64,000 nt of DNA from Punica granatum (taxonomy: Eukaryota; Streptophyta; Magnoliopsida; Myrtales; Lythraceae), in contig NC_045127.1 in the NCBI RefSeq assembly GCF_007655135.1, positions 14,207,001 to 14,271,000 on the forward strand. Direction: 5' to 3'. The translations under genes were made by a program, and so were the position numbers. The stretch's first letter is position 1. The number at the start of each line of letters is the position of its first letter. Of this stretch, positions 1-11,275 are shown one piece after another. The notes beneath the pieces were generated by a model that ran no database searches, was not told the DNA's origin, and saw nothing but the letters and a program-made list of their open reading frames with translations.

Positions 1-108
1 TTTCTGGAGATAGTTGGAGAGCAATATTTCTTCGGGTTAAAATTTTGAAAAACTTTTGGCTTGACATAAAAAAAGGAACCTTTTTCAAATATTAAAAATA
101 TTTCTGAA

Positions 109-265
109 TCAAAAGAGAATGTAGCGCAACTATGCACGCCTTTACCTAATGACTTAGAGGTTGCAGGTTTAATATTTAGTATGACTATCTATACTCATTT
201 ATTAGTTATTTAAGATATTTCTCGTTCATTGTACTTGGCCTTTAGGCCTCCTTTGTGATAGAAAA
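109..265 (+). repeat. Putative tRNA-derived SINE copy
   Basis: An A-box-like TAGCGCAACTATGC (from 131) is followed about 35 nt later by a degenerate B-box-like region, AGAGGTTGCAGGTTTAAT. A variable AT-rich body follows, ending in a GGCCTCCTTTGTGATAG tail. The same order of motifs and a similar GCCTCCCTTAT tail recur at 376-515 and 2277-2440, and a related body recurs at 35086-35240. The repetition suggests a dispersed pol III-type family rather than chance. No clear target duplication was seen, and the B box is far from consensus. Confidence 0.4.
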
Positions 266-375
266 AAATATTCATGATTTAAATGAAAGGATATGGAGAA
301 ATAATATTGTCGTCGGTCCAAGTCCTCTCCTTCCAAATCCCTCCCGGATCAAAAGCATCAAAGTCAGGGAATGAG

Positions 376-515
376 GATGCAACTAGTGGGTAAGCCCTCC
401 CTTGTCAACGAGATTACAGATTGGATTCTATGGTGAAACTACATGTGCTTTTTTTTATTAACTATGATTTCTCTTTCATTATACTAGTGTCATGAGCCTC
501 CCTTATAGCTGGAGA
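376..515 (+). repeat. Putative tRNA-derived SINE copy
   Basis: Second copy of the family seen at 109-265. GCAACTAGTGGGTAAGCCC stands in for the A-box region and AGATTGGATTCTATG for the B-box region. The tail is CATGAGCCTCCCTTATAG. It is diverged and probably inactive. Confidence 0.35.
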
Positions 516-779
516 AGCATCACAGTCAAATTTCATGGAGTCCATGATGGGACGGGATATAAACATCCTGGTGCAAAATTGAACTGAGTCAACTGGCCCA
601 ATTCAGGATAATATAGGCCCAACACCTAAAAATGAGGCCCGCCCATCACACCGCACTCAGACCCATTATCACGACCAATTTTTAAATTTAATCTAAAAAA
701 TGAATATGGGCCCAATGAGCTGTAAGCGTCAAATAATAGGCCCATCGGCCCATTATCTGGCCAGTTTTATGTTCTCCGG

Positions 780-1460
780 TAGGGGTGATCACAGTTCGGG
801 TTGGGTAGGTTTCGGAGTAAAATTTCGGAGAACTGCTTTCGTTGGTTCAGGATTTTCAAAACCCGTCCTCGAGAACCAAAATAAAAAATTAGTGAAAAAC
901 CGACCCGGATACGGGTTTTCTCAGGTTACCAGAGAAATTTGCAATGCTAGAAAAATTAATAAATCAAATCAAAATGACAGAATGGAATTAGTCCGAAAAC
1001 ATATGCAATGTCAGAAAAATAAAAAATCAACATAAAGCAAAAAAATTAAACGAGCATTACGAGGCCACAAGCCACAAAGGTGAAAGAAAATCATAAAAAA
1101 AAAAAAAATCAAATTGAGCTCTTGTTCTTACGGCACAGAGAGATAGAGTGGAGAAAAGAGACGAAAATGATTTTCGACGTGAGCTTTTGGAGTTGGAGAA
1201 CTCGTGAGATGAAGAAAGGTGGTGAAGACGATGGCGGGCTGTGCTGGGCTTGGGGCCTCGTATTATTAACTATATTATGTAATTTCGGGGTCGGTTCAGG
1301 GCATTTGGGGTTTCAATTTTCAAACCTGACCCCGAAACCGAAACCGAAACTGAAAATTATCCAAGAAACGAACCATGTTCTAGGAGATCCAAATGTCCGG
1401 GGCAGATCGGCTCTGTGCGGCTCGGGTTTTCAGGGCAGCCAGTTCTTTTGCCCAGCCCTA
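780..1460. mobile_element. Non-autonomous hAT-type element, 681 bp
   Basis: The element begins TAGGGGTGATCA and its other end, read on the minus strand, begins TAGGGCTGGGCA, giving short imperfect terminal inverted repeats. It is flanked by a perfect 8-bp target duplication, TTCTCCGG, at 772-779 and 1461-1468. Eight-bp duplications and short TAGGG-type ends fit hAT elements. The interior has subterminal GGTTCGG/CCGAAACC-like motifs on both sides and no transposase. The open frames at 700-1035 and 1080-1478 cross its borders and look like chance frames. It would depend on a transposase supplied elsewhere. Confidence 0.85.
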
Positions 1461-3277
1461 TTCTCCGGATCTTATTGACGTTTTGAAGCGAACAGAGAGT
1501 ACTCTTTGTGCTCTTGTGTGGTAGGTATCTAATTTATACTCCACTAAAAGAAGGTGAGTTATCTCCAAATATTGCAAGTTCTCGACTTAATTGTCGAGTT
1601 GTTTACCACAAACTTAACAAATAGTTGCGCCGATTGGTCAAATAGCTCGTGATTCTTTCATTCCGTCATGGCTTGTTGACTTGGTTTAAACAACATAGAG
1701 ATTATTCTCATTAGGTTCCGTACATGTTTATAAAATATTGATCTTATATTCTAATATAAGAAGATGAATATTATGTTTATATTTTATGTGACTCTAATTT
1801 CATAAAAAAAAATCACATTGAGATGATGAAACAAATCACATTGATTACGTTCGGTAGATGTAGATTTCTTCCTTCACAATTCTTATCAACGCAAATCATA
1901 CGTAAGTGTGAGTTGCTTGGAAAGATGGATCAGTCGAGTAGCATCCAAATTAGCCCAAACATCATGAATTGCCACAATGATATAAAAAGGAAAAAAAAAA
2001 CAAGAGAAGGGTAAATGTCAACGTTGTTCCTTAGGAAAACAAGCAAAGAATACTTCCTCCATTGGGAAGATACAAATATAAAAAGCCAACTAGCTCCATA
2101 TTTAGAAACACGCATATATATTAAGAAATCATTATGTTTGATGCCACCAAAGTTCTGCCTGTATACAGAAATAAGATTGGACCCACCACATTAACATAAT
2201 AATTGCTGGAAAAAATAATTCAGAAACTAATTATAAGTACATGCCTTCTTCATTTCTAAAGGGAATGAAAAATCAACTAGCGCAGTGACACACGCTCTCT
2301 CCTGGTCACTAAAAGGCCTTCGGCTTGATAATTAAGTTGGACTATTCGTACCACTTTATTAGATATTTAGGATTTATATTTTATTATATAAAATTTATGG
2401 GCCTCCCTTATAATCGAATGAGGATGAAAATGAGAGGAAGTTTTCTATAAGTTATAAGTCAATGAGGCCATTTTTCTCTCAATTATAAAAGATACTTATA
2501 TGTCTGCTAAATGATAAAGTACTTAGAAATAAACAAACTTGAAATATTTCATTAATAAAAATCAAACCCACAATCACTTTGTTTTAGGGCATGTGACAAC
2601 ATGTTGCACGTGAGGGTTAGTATTATGAATTATTAATTCCACAAGGAAAAAATGGAAGAATATTTGTGAGTTTATATGAGACTTAGGAACCACAACTTAT
2701 CAACTTGAGCTTTTAAGTGAAAATGTGCCCAAACCCGTATGAGTCCAATAGAAATTTAATTTAGTATTAGAACCGAAGTTGTGCGTATGCATGTCCATCC
2801 ACACTATGCCACGCCCAATATGTTCGAGAGCAACCAAAAGAACGCTTCGTATTAATCCCCTCACCCGAGCACAGAAGACGAAGCCCTGCTTGACTTGAAT
2901 ATAGTATTAATATTATTATTCCCCTTTCAACTTTTTTGGTTTTTTTATTATATGCCATTATAATATAGTCAATATTACTAAAATATGAGTATTGATAAAT
3001 TGATTAATACGTGTGCATTGTTGGGTAACAATTAAATTAATATTATTGTATGTAATCACGATCACATATAAATTTTCTAATATTAATAAATTGACCAAAG
3101 TATCCATGTGGTCCAACTTGACCTATTTTACTAGTTGTAGACATTCCTCTTTTTCATTCTTCATTTAATCTTGTATCTTTGATTATTTTTCAATTTCCAT
3201 CCTTATATCCAAATCTTCTATAAGAAAAAAAATTCAAGTTGTTCGTCAACCTTGAGTTGCTTTTTCCATTTTCTCTT
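1461..3277. other. Intergenic AT-rich DNA
   Basis: I see no gene. A SINE-like copy lies at 2277-2440. The remaining short frames carry no domain, and the sequence has many A/T runs. Confidence 0.6.
2277..2440 (+). repeat. Putative tRNA-derived SINE copy
   Basis: Begins with an A-box-like CTAGCGCAGTGACACACGC and ends with GGGCCTCCCTTATAATCG, matching the tails of the copies at 109-265 and 376-515. The B box is not clear. Confidence 0.35.
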
Positions 3278-4185
3278 GGAGAAAAATACATGTCATAGTA
3301 TAACCTTTTGATTTTGTGTCAACTTTATCACAACATTTTAAAATTACAATATATAGCACAACGTTTAGGATGTGACATCAATTATGGTCTGAAGTTTGAT
3401 TTTCCATGAAAATTAATGTGGATGAATAATTGGTTCAAATTCTTGTCACATGCGGAATAACTCATATTTTGACCCGCTCGATGCCCTTTTACCAACTTGA
3501 TTCCATCACCATCAATACTTGAATTACATTCCCGCCTCTTCACATACATAATTGCTCTTTCTGAATATAACCACTCCATCAATAAAATAAAAGAAAATCA
3601 CATATTGAATTTATCGCAATTTATATATTGAATAAAGCATGAAAAATTGTTAGAAAGAAAAGGGAAGCTCATACCTATCAAATGAAATGCAAACCTTAAT
3701 TCGTTTTCTTCTATGGGGGCAAAACGAAGAAGTATGAAGAGAGAGACTAGTAAGGTCGTGGGTGAAGAGGGAGAGAAAGGGCAAAGCGCTGAACTGAAGA
3801 GAAATTTGGGGTTATAGTGGAGTGGAGATGTGTGAATGAGCGGGAATGGGATGCGAGTCTTGATGGTGAGGGAGTCGAGTGGGTGAAAGGGCACTGGGAG
3901 GGTCGAAATATGGGTTATTTTGCATGTGGCAAGAGTCTTGGCCCACTATTCATCTTCGAGTGCATCACATCAGTCTTCTATTTAATTTTCATGGAAAATT
4001 TGATATCATGCTATAATACTATATAGTGTAATTTTAAAAGGTTGTGATAAAATTGATACAAAAGCACAAGGTTGTGGTATGATTGACAGTATAATCTAAA
4101 CGATATACATTATAGTGTAATTTTAAAAGGTTGTGACAAAATTGACACAAAAGCAAAATGTTGTGTTATGACATATATTTTTCCC
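3278..4185. mobile_element. Foldback Mutator-like MITE, about 908 bp
   Basis: The left third (3278 to about 3590) is repeated in inverted orientation in the right third (about 3810-4185). Outermost bases are GGAGAAAAATACATGTCATA and, from the other side, GGGAAAAATATATGTCATA. Flanking 9-mers TTTTCTCTT (3269-3277) and TTTTCTCAC (4186-4194) match at 7 of 9 positions. Long inverted repeats with a 9-bp duplication fit Mutator-like elements. The frames at 3382-3582 (minus) and 3817-4026 (plus) are the two inverted copies of the same arm, so neither is a gene. No transposase is present. Confidence 0.75.
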
Positions 4186-5205
4186 TTTTCTCACGTCAAC
4201 GTTACATGTTTTGTTTCATTTACGCTTACTGTATAATATTATAAAAAAAATGTCATCATAATTTTTGAAATAACAATATGCATTTTTTAAAATTATTAAA
4301 GCAAAAGAAGAGGACAAAGATTGGAGAAGGAGAGAGGGATGGTTGGAGTTCATGGTCAGCACTGCTGTCTAGACAAGATAGCTAACGACCTTCAAATCTA
4401 TCATTGTTTCTCTTCTTCGCGGAGAGAAAGTAGGGATAGATCAAGGCGACTGGGGCTTAATGACGATTACCACTGCCCATGTTAAGTCATAGGGAACCTC
4501 TTCCACAACCTTATCGAGCCCCGACCATGATGATCTATTCCAAGATTTATTCCTCTCTTCGCGACCGAAGAGAGGGTGAACAACTCAAGGTTGTGGGAGC
4601 TTGGTGTTGAGTAGCTTCAACATATTTTCATCACCTTTCCGTCTTCGGTAGATTTGTGATTTTCTTATTTGGTATTTTCCTTTATTTTTTAATTTAAAAA
4701 ATTAGTTTTACAGTTAAAAAAATGAACCTTAAAAGTATCAACGGAAAATTGATTGATAAGGCTAAATAGCGCAAAATAAGTGACTTTTAAGGCCATAAAA
4801 ATGGGAGGTAGAACCAAATAGAAAATGTAATCAAACATTGAATATCAAAATTGGAATTTTTCTAATAGAAAGTTAGATAGAAGAAGGAAGATTATGGAGG
4901 AAAAGAAAACGGAATATGGACTAAAAAAAGGTAGTTGAAGTTTTATAATTAAATCAAAAAGGTAAATAGAAAGGTAAAGAAAATTAGAGAATCAAGTCTA
5001 TACTTTTCTTTAACAAAATTATAGTCAACGACAGAAAACATTTAAAGAGAATCTGTATAAATGATATTTTTCAGTTAGGTTATGGGTATTCTCAATTTAT
5101 TAGCTTAGACTTATTCTGTACGAGTGTGAGCTTAGCCATATTACAAGGTATTTCTAGCTAGTTTTGACCTCCTTTACTCTAGGTAAAGTTTGCCCACTTG
5201 TAGTT
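4186..5205. other. Intergenic, with a diverged dispersed repeat
   Basis: No gene seen. About 100 bp near 4910-5010 recur in direct orientation at about 9520-9625 (shared TTAGAGAATCAA and TCTACACTTTTCT-like words). The two copies bracket the LINE remnant. Confidence 0.5.
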
Positions 5206-8200
5206 TTTTTTTTTTTATGAGCAATACTGAATTTTATTACAAATAGTAAAGAATATCATGGAACGTCATTGCAAAGGTACCCCTCATAAACAGTAAGAGC
5301 ATCACAGCCTCACTAAAGCCAAGTTGACAATGGTCATGCGCCTGGTAATTCAATGCTCTAGGGACCCAACTGCAACAACATGACTGGATGATGGGTGATG
5401 TCGTCTTGATGGGTGCACACCATGACTAGATGATAATATGTTTGTGGAGTCGAGTTACCCCTGATATGTATTCTTTGTCTTCACTCCAAGCTACATCAGA
5501 ACTGATTTTCCACTATCCAAGTCTCAAGTTTTGGGCAGCGATTCTCAGGGGTTTTAAAGTTTGATCATGGAGAGGGTCTAGCATATTAAGATAGTTCTCC
5601 AACATGCCAAGGCATTGGAAATGGCTGCAAGCTTCAGGCTGGGGAGTTGTCGAGTTATTGGAAGGTTGTGGCTGCTAGTGGTCTCTATGGCTCAAGTGCT
5701 CCCGAAAAGCTTTCCTGATGCGTTGTAGCATTCGATTGAGTTCAGTCCTAGTTCTTGCAAACAAACTTTCATTTCTTAGGTTACATAAAAGTGTAGAGAA
5801 TAATAGTACCATAAGTTGAGGAAGACAAATGATCTATGTGGTTAATGAGAAGCATAGTAAGGGGTTGCACAATAAAATTTACAATATCATACATAGAGTT
5901 TGCAGGGAAATTATCTTAGATCAAGATCCATCGTGATTTCCTCTACGCCACTCAATAATAAATACAACCGCCAAATAGGTGGGTAAAATTATCAGAACCA
6001 GATTGACAAAAGGGACATGATGTTCTACTTTGAGCAAACTAGGGAAGGCAGTCACTCGCTTCTCTCCACAATTGGATTTTCAATCTTTGGTGAATCTATA
6101 GACCCCATATGCACTTCCAATTAACCACAAAATTCTAATTGAATCGAGAACTTTGATCAACCAAATAAAAAGATTTCACTGTGTGATCTCCTGTAGAGGT
6201 GAGAGTCCAAACAATATGATCATCTAAGTCTTCTGAAGGGAGATGCAACTTTGTAATATTCAACATGCTATCAATATCAAACGTATCTTTTATCGAAGGA
6301 ATATTCCACCTTTTCGGGTCGAAGAGTATTAGGTCTCATACCTTGATATCATGGTTGGTATCAATATCAATTGCAGGTAAGGTATTAAAATTTGTCATAC
6401 TTGTCACCCATGGGTCCTTCCATACTAAAATTGAGCCTTTGTTACTTACAGAGTGGCAAGCACCTACCTTGAGGGTGTCACGACACCTGCAGCTCTTTCA
6501 AAATGTGCGATGATGTGGTTATGGATCTTTGCTTGAAGGATAGGAAATTGTCGTACTTTGTTTTCATTGTCCTCATTGCTAAGTTGTTTTTGTTTGAAGT
6601 TAAAGTCCAAGTCATTTTGGAGAGCATGGCTTTGTTGGAGTCTTCTACTCTTCTAAAACCCAAGCCACTTGATGCTTTCGATTGGTAGAGGGATCCTAGT
6701 TTTTCAGGGCGTAGTAGAAACCTGATTCCTCTTTGCTTCCCCACCAGAATCGCCTAGTGAGTTGGTCCATCTTATTTAGATTGGTCTTTGGCAAATTGAA
6801 TAGAGATGTAGTATATATAAGAGCACTACCAATGAGGGTCACTCTACCTGCCCATGAAAGGTTTTTTGATTTCCAAGCCTCTAACTTATCTTTGATATTA
6901 TCGATGAGAAATTAAAATGATTCCTTTTTTCCTTTTGTGGAGAAAGAATGGATTGCCAAGGTATTAAGCATCGGTCTTGAGCTTTTTCATTTCGAGCATG
7001 TTCTTGATGCTTTAATGCCTTGAGGCTTGGGTACTTTTTAAGACGAATGCCCCAGATTTGTCAGGATTGGTTTTTTAGCCCGACCAAGAACATAACTTCT
7101 CCAAGATTTCCTTTGTATAAATGATGTTAGAGTTTGTGGCCCTTGAGAGGATGAGCAAGCCATTGGCAAACATGAAATGGGAAATGGTAGGTTTGCCATG
7201 ACTAATTTGAATATCTTTGATCACACCATTTGCCTCAGTCTTGTAGAGTCATCTAGACACGATTTCCATTGATATGATGAAGAGATAAAGGGAGATGGGG
7301 TCGTCTTATTTGAGGCCTCTTTTCGGGTTGAAGCACCTGTGGGGAGATCCATTTATGAGAATGGACAATGAAGCAGTGGAAAGACATTTTTCGATCCATG
7401 AAACAAATTTGGAATCAAACTCGAAGTTTTTTAGAACTTGAATGATAAAACTCAATTCCAATTTATCAAAAGCTTTCATAAAATCAATTTTCATTCCAAC
7501 CCAGCCTTAAGAGCTTTGGGGTTTTTCATGTAATGAATTATCTCATGGGCGAGAATTCCATTTTGTTTATCCATCTTCCTTCAATAAAAGCTGTTTGATT
7601 TTGAGATACAATTCTATGAAGGGTTTGAGGCATTCAGCCAAATTTTCCAAAATTCCTTTATAAGAAACATTGCATATGCTGCACGAACGGTAATCTTTGA
7701 AATCTACAACCCCCTAACTTTTTTGAGATAAGGGTAATGAAAGTATTGTGCCACTCTTTTAAAAGAAATCCCGTTTGGAAAAATCTTTGTGCAGCGGAGT
7801 TGAGAAGATGCTGAACCGTCTCTTCATAAAAATTATAGAAAAGAGCTGGAAGTCCGTCGTAGCCGAGATTTTGAGATTTGGTATAGCTTTTAAGGCTTGA
7901 GAAATTTCATCAATGGCGGGAATGTCAGTAAGTTTCCGGTTCTCTTCCTTAGTGATAATCGGGCTAATGAGCCCCTCTCGATTTGCAGGGAATGAGGGAT
8001 TACAGGACGAGAAGAGGTGTGTAAAGTTTTGGATAAAATAATTGTCGATGTCCTTTGAGTCTTGGATAGTAACTCCATTCTCCAATTTGATTGCTTCAAT
8101 ATGATTTGTACGGCGTTAGATAACTATTCAGAGATGGAATAACTTGCTATTTTTGTCACCGTCTTTTAGCCATAACTCTCCGGACTTTTTTCTCCAGATC

Positions 8201-9420
8201 ATGTCTTTTATAGTCAGTAGTTCATCCTAACTCTGATTCAAGCCTGATCTCCTCCTCCCTGTTATGTTCAACGGGTCTTTGTATTGTATCTCCTCCAGCT
8301 TTTCGAATGTTTCTGCAATTTTCATATCATAAAAGCCAAAACAATTCATATTCCATCCTCTCAAGTCTTTTTTTGCCACTTTGATTTTACTAGAGAGTTG
8401 GAAAGTGTTTGAAACTATGATAGGTGTTTGCCAAACTTTTTTAATAACATTAGCACTTGAAGGATCCCTAGTCCAAGCCTCCTCAAAGCAAAAAGGCCTA
8501 CAGTTGGTGGATGATTCCATCCACATTTTGACTAAGATTGGATTGTTGTCGAATTTAGCAACAGGAAGATGTATAACCCCAGCCTTAGGAAAATGGATTC
8601 TCCATTCGCTATCAGCAATGGCTCTGTCAAATCTCTATTTGATATGGGCTACACCAAGCCTCTTATTTCTCCAAATGAATGGTTTTCCAACAAAACCTAA
8701 GTCCATACAACCTGAATGTATAAGAAAGTCCTCAAGAAAAGACTTGGAGGAGGAGACCAAGTTCCTACCTCCTCTTTTGTCAGTTGAACTACTTATTTCA
8801 TTGAAGTCTCCTATTATAAGTCACGAGCAACTAATGGAATCAAACATGCAATTAAGCTCATTCCAAAAGGCAAACTCAAGGGACGAATAAGGGGGACCAT
8901 AGACACAAGTTAACAACCGAGCAGGAAGCACAAGATGTTTAATATTGGCATGAATGTAAATGGAGGAGTGCTTTAAGATAGTTACCGAAAGTTCTGATGT
9001 CCACATTAAACGGAGTCCTCCGACTGAGTTCCTAGCCTCAACACAAAAAAGACGATCAAAGTTGCATCTACTGGTGATCTCCTCACATCTACTAGTTCCT
9101 GACTTAGACTCTGAGAGAAATAACATTCCCGATTTACTCTTCGGAAGGAGAAGGCAAAGTGCACGGGTTGTCGGGTCTCCTCCTAAATCCCGAGATTCCA
9201 CGCCATGAGACTTATGGCGAGGGTGGGAGCATGATTTGGCTCGCCTCCTCATCCTCTCGGACAGTAATCGTTGGCTCCTGGTCATTTGCCTCTTCCATAA
9301 AGTATTGTTGATTCGAAGAGCAGCTTGTAGCAATGAGGTGGTGGCTAGTGGATAAGCCTGGGGTGGCACTCCAAAGACAGGCAGCGCCCTAGGAGATTAC
9401 CGGATATTTCGGAAGGTGCA
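5206..9420 (-). mobile_element. Decayed L1-type LINE
   Basis: A minus-strand non-LTR retrotransposon of about 4.2 kb. Its 3' end is marked by an A-tract, seen as a T-run on the plus strand near 5206-5217. Protein similarity reaches up to about 9370. Order in its own sense is endonuclease, linker, reverse transcriptase, C-terminal region, cysteine-histidine finger. It is broken by many stops and frameshifts and cannot make a protein. No ORF1 (gag-like) piece could be recognised upstream, so it may be 5' truncated. No target duplication was identified. Confidence 0.9.
5990..9369 (-). pseudogene. LINE ORF2 remnant (endonuclease, RT, zf-RVT)
   Basis: Landmarks on the minus strand, 5' to 3'. The apurinic-type endonuclease (about 9250-8790) contains LFLSESKS, VEARNSVGGLRL and the GDFNEI motif (8794-8811). 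The reverse transcriptase has QTAFIEGRW (7571-7597), KIDFMKAFD (near 7494) and RGLK before a stop. Its catalytic box reads FANG (7159-7170) where L1 enzymes have F/YADD, so both aspartates are gone. RVTLIGSALIYTTSLFNLPK lies near 6850-6790 and GLGFRRVEDSNKAMLSK near 6660-6610. A finger of the form CPFCQ...H...C lies near 6010-5960, after WKCIWGL. Stops interrupt most segments. Confidence 0.92.
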
Positions 9421-9716
9421 GGTCGTTTCTTGGGATTGCCTTATGGTTCAATTTGCTAATAAGTACATTTTTCTCATAGTTAAATAGTCCTACTTGAATG
9501 ACGAAAGCAAATAAATAAAAAGAATTATAAGGACTAAACCGAAAACGTAATAGAAGTTGTATAAATTTTTTAAAAAATTAAATAGAAAAATAAGCAAAAT
9601 TAGAGAATCAAATCTACACTTTTCTCTAATAAACTTATTCTAGTGGCCCATTTGTAAATCCTTCGAGGTGTTGGGCCAACTGTTTCACAAGGGGTACGCA
9701 TGTTCTTAAATACTTA

Positions 9717-9995
9717 GGTTATGTTTGGTTTTAGAATTTTTTTTTAACTCTACTCCACTTAACTCAACTTATCTTCAATTTAACAACACAATTATTACTT
9801 TTCATTTTTTTTGAATTTTTTAAATATTCAATTTAATTTTCAATATTAAATTCTCTCAACTATTCATTACTTTTTTTTTCTTTTTTTTCAATAATTCAAC
9901 AACACAATTATTACAACCCCAAATAAATATAATTATTTAGAGTTGAAATGGAGTCAAGTTTAACTCCACTCCATTCCCAAACAAAGTTATTTTTT
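9717..9995. mobile_element. Small MITE, family shared with 35569-35940
   Basis: The left end reads GGTTATGTTTGGTTTTAG then AACTCTACTCCACTTAACTC. The right end read on the minus strand is AACTTTGTTTGGGAATGGAG then GGAGTTAAACTTGACTCC. Between them lie AT-rich words such as CAACACAATTATTAC. The same ends and interior occur at 35569-35940. The TTTGTTTGG-type ends resemble Tourist/PIF-like MITEs. Exact borders and target duplication are not settled. Confidence 0.6.
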
Positions 9996-10923
9996 GCTTT
10001 TTTTAATGAAAGAAATTATCTATTTTAGATTTAAAATTATGCTCCCTTTTATTTTTTGAGCATCAAATTTAACCGAGTAAGTGAGTACTAGAAAAAAAAA
10101 AGATATTTGGGACTTCGTAGATAAATTATTTTCTCCACATTCATTACATGAAGAAAATATGGAAGTGTTTTTAAGTAATTCTAGGTAAAATTTGCCCACA
10201 CAATGTTGTCGGACGAAAAAACCTACTTGATTAGTAGTGTATAATTTAGTAAACGTACATATGAAAATAATAAACATATTTCCGGTTGTTTGTTTTTTTC
10301 AAATCAATTAAAATAATGTTACTTATTTCGAATTAGTAGAACACTTCAATTTTTAAATTGCATTCCAGAACATTCATAGACGTGACAAAATGAGAAACTT
10401 AATTGAATATAAATGGTATGATAAAGTAAGTGCAAAAGGGATATTAAAGTTTGTTAGAAGTTTGAAAGCAGTTTTGAAGGACATGCATAGAAAGGGAGAC
10501 GGAAGCAATGTATTGAATAGAATGTGTAAGATCATAAGGACCAAAATACCAACAAAAAAAAAAGTTAAAGTTCATGGGAAGTTTATGAAAAAAAAAATCG
10601 TAATCAAACAAAAATATGGCAAGAGGGTATACTTGGCTGCCTGAGCTTTACATAGACCAGATTTAATTCTTTATAAGATTCTTTGTAAGATAGTTGCGAT
10701 AGTCTTTTTTTGATAGCTGCAATAGTGAATGATAGAAAACATTTTAAAGGAATCTCTATATAAATGATTTTTTAATGAGATTACATTTATATTTATATTT
10801 TTAGTTTATTAATTGAAATTAATTTTGTATAGGAGTGAGTCGCTCTAATCACAACATGCTTTCAATAAATTTTAACCACTGTATTACAGGTAAAGTACTG
10901 AGAGTTGAACTTTCCAATGAAAT
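9996..10923. other. Intergenic AT-rich DNA
   Basis: I see no supportable gene. The lysine-rich 84-residue frame at 10390-10644 comes from A-rich sequence and has no domain. A stretch near 10726-10890 resembles 5029-5180 (ACAGAAAACATTT, TAAATGAT and similar words), which points to an old dispersed repeat. Confidence 0.5.
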
Positions 10924-11185
10924 AGGGTTTTTTGGGTCCTACTTTGAATGACGAAAGAAACATTTAAAATATGAGTCCCTTCGCCTGCTTTGAATGACCT
11001 AAAATAATAATAAAAAAAATACAATTTTCTGCATATCCGTTCAATTTGCCAATGGACTATGTCTTTTGGGTCCCACTTTGAATGACGAAAGAAACAAATA
11101 TGACTCCCTTCGCCTGCTTTGAATGACCCCAAATCAATAATAATAATAATAATAAATACACTTTTCTGCATATCCGTTTTCCTTT
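10924..11185 (+). repeat. Tandem duplication, about 133-bp period
   Basis: Two adjacent copies share TTTTGGGTCC.ACTTTGAATG, then GACGAAAGAAAC, then CCCTTCGCCTGCTTTGAATG and TTTTCTGCATATCCGTT. The offset between copies is about 133 bp. They differ in the length of ATA/AAT runs. No coding content. Confidence 0.75.
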
Positions 11186-11275
11186 TCTTTTTTTTTTCAT
11201 TGGCTTCAATAAATTGAAAATTCATTCCAACATTTCAATTATTACAAAAAAAAGCTTATCATTTCAAAACCTTGC

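Larger units (their letters stand above)
1..779. other. Intergenic, with two SINE-like copies
   Basis: No supportable protein gene. The stretch is AT-rich and holds two diverged SINE-like copies (109-265 and 376-515, listed separately). The open frame that starts at 700 runs into the hAT-type element and has no recognisable domain. Confidence 0.6.

Noticed and set aside
10390..10644. Lysine-rich 84-residue frame
   Set aside because: A-rich sequence, no domain, no promoter signal, no similarity I recognise.
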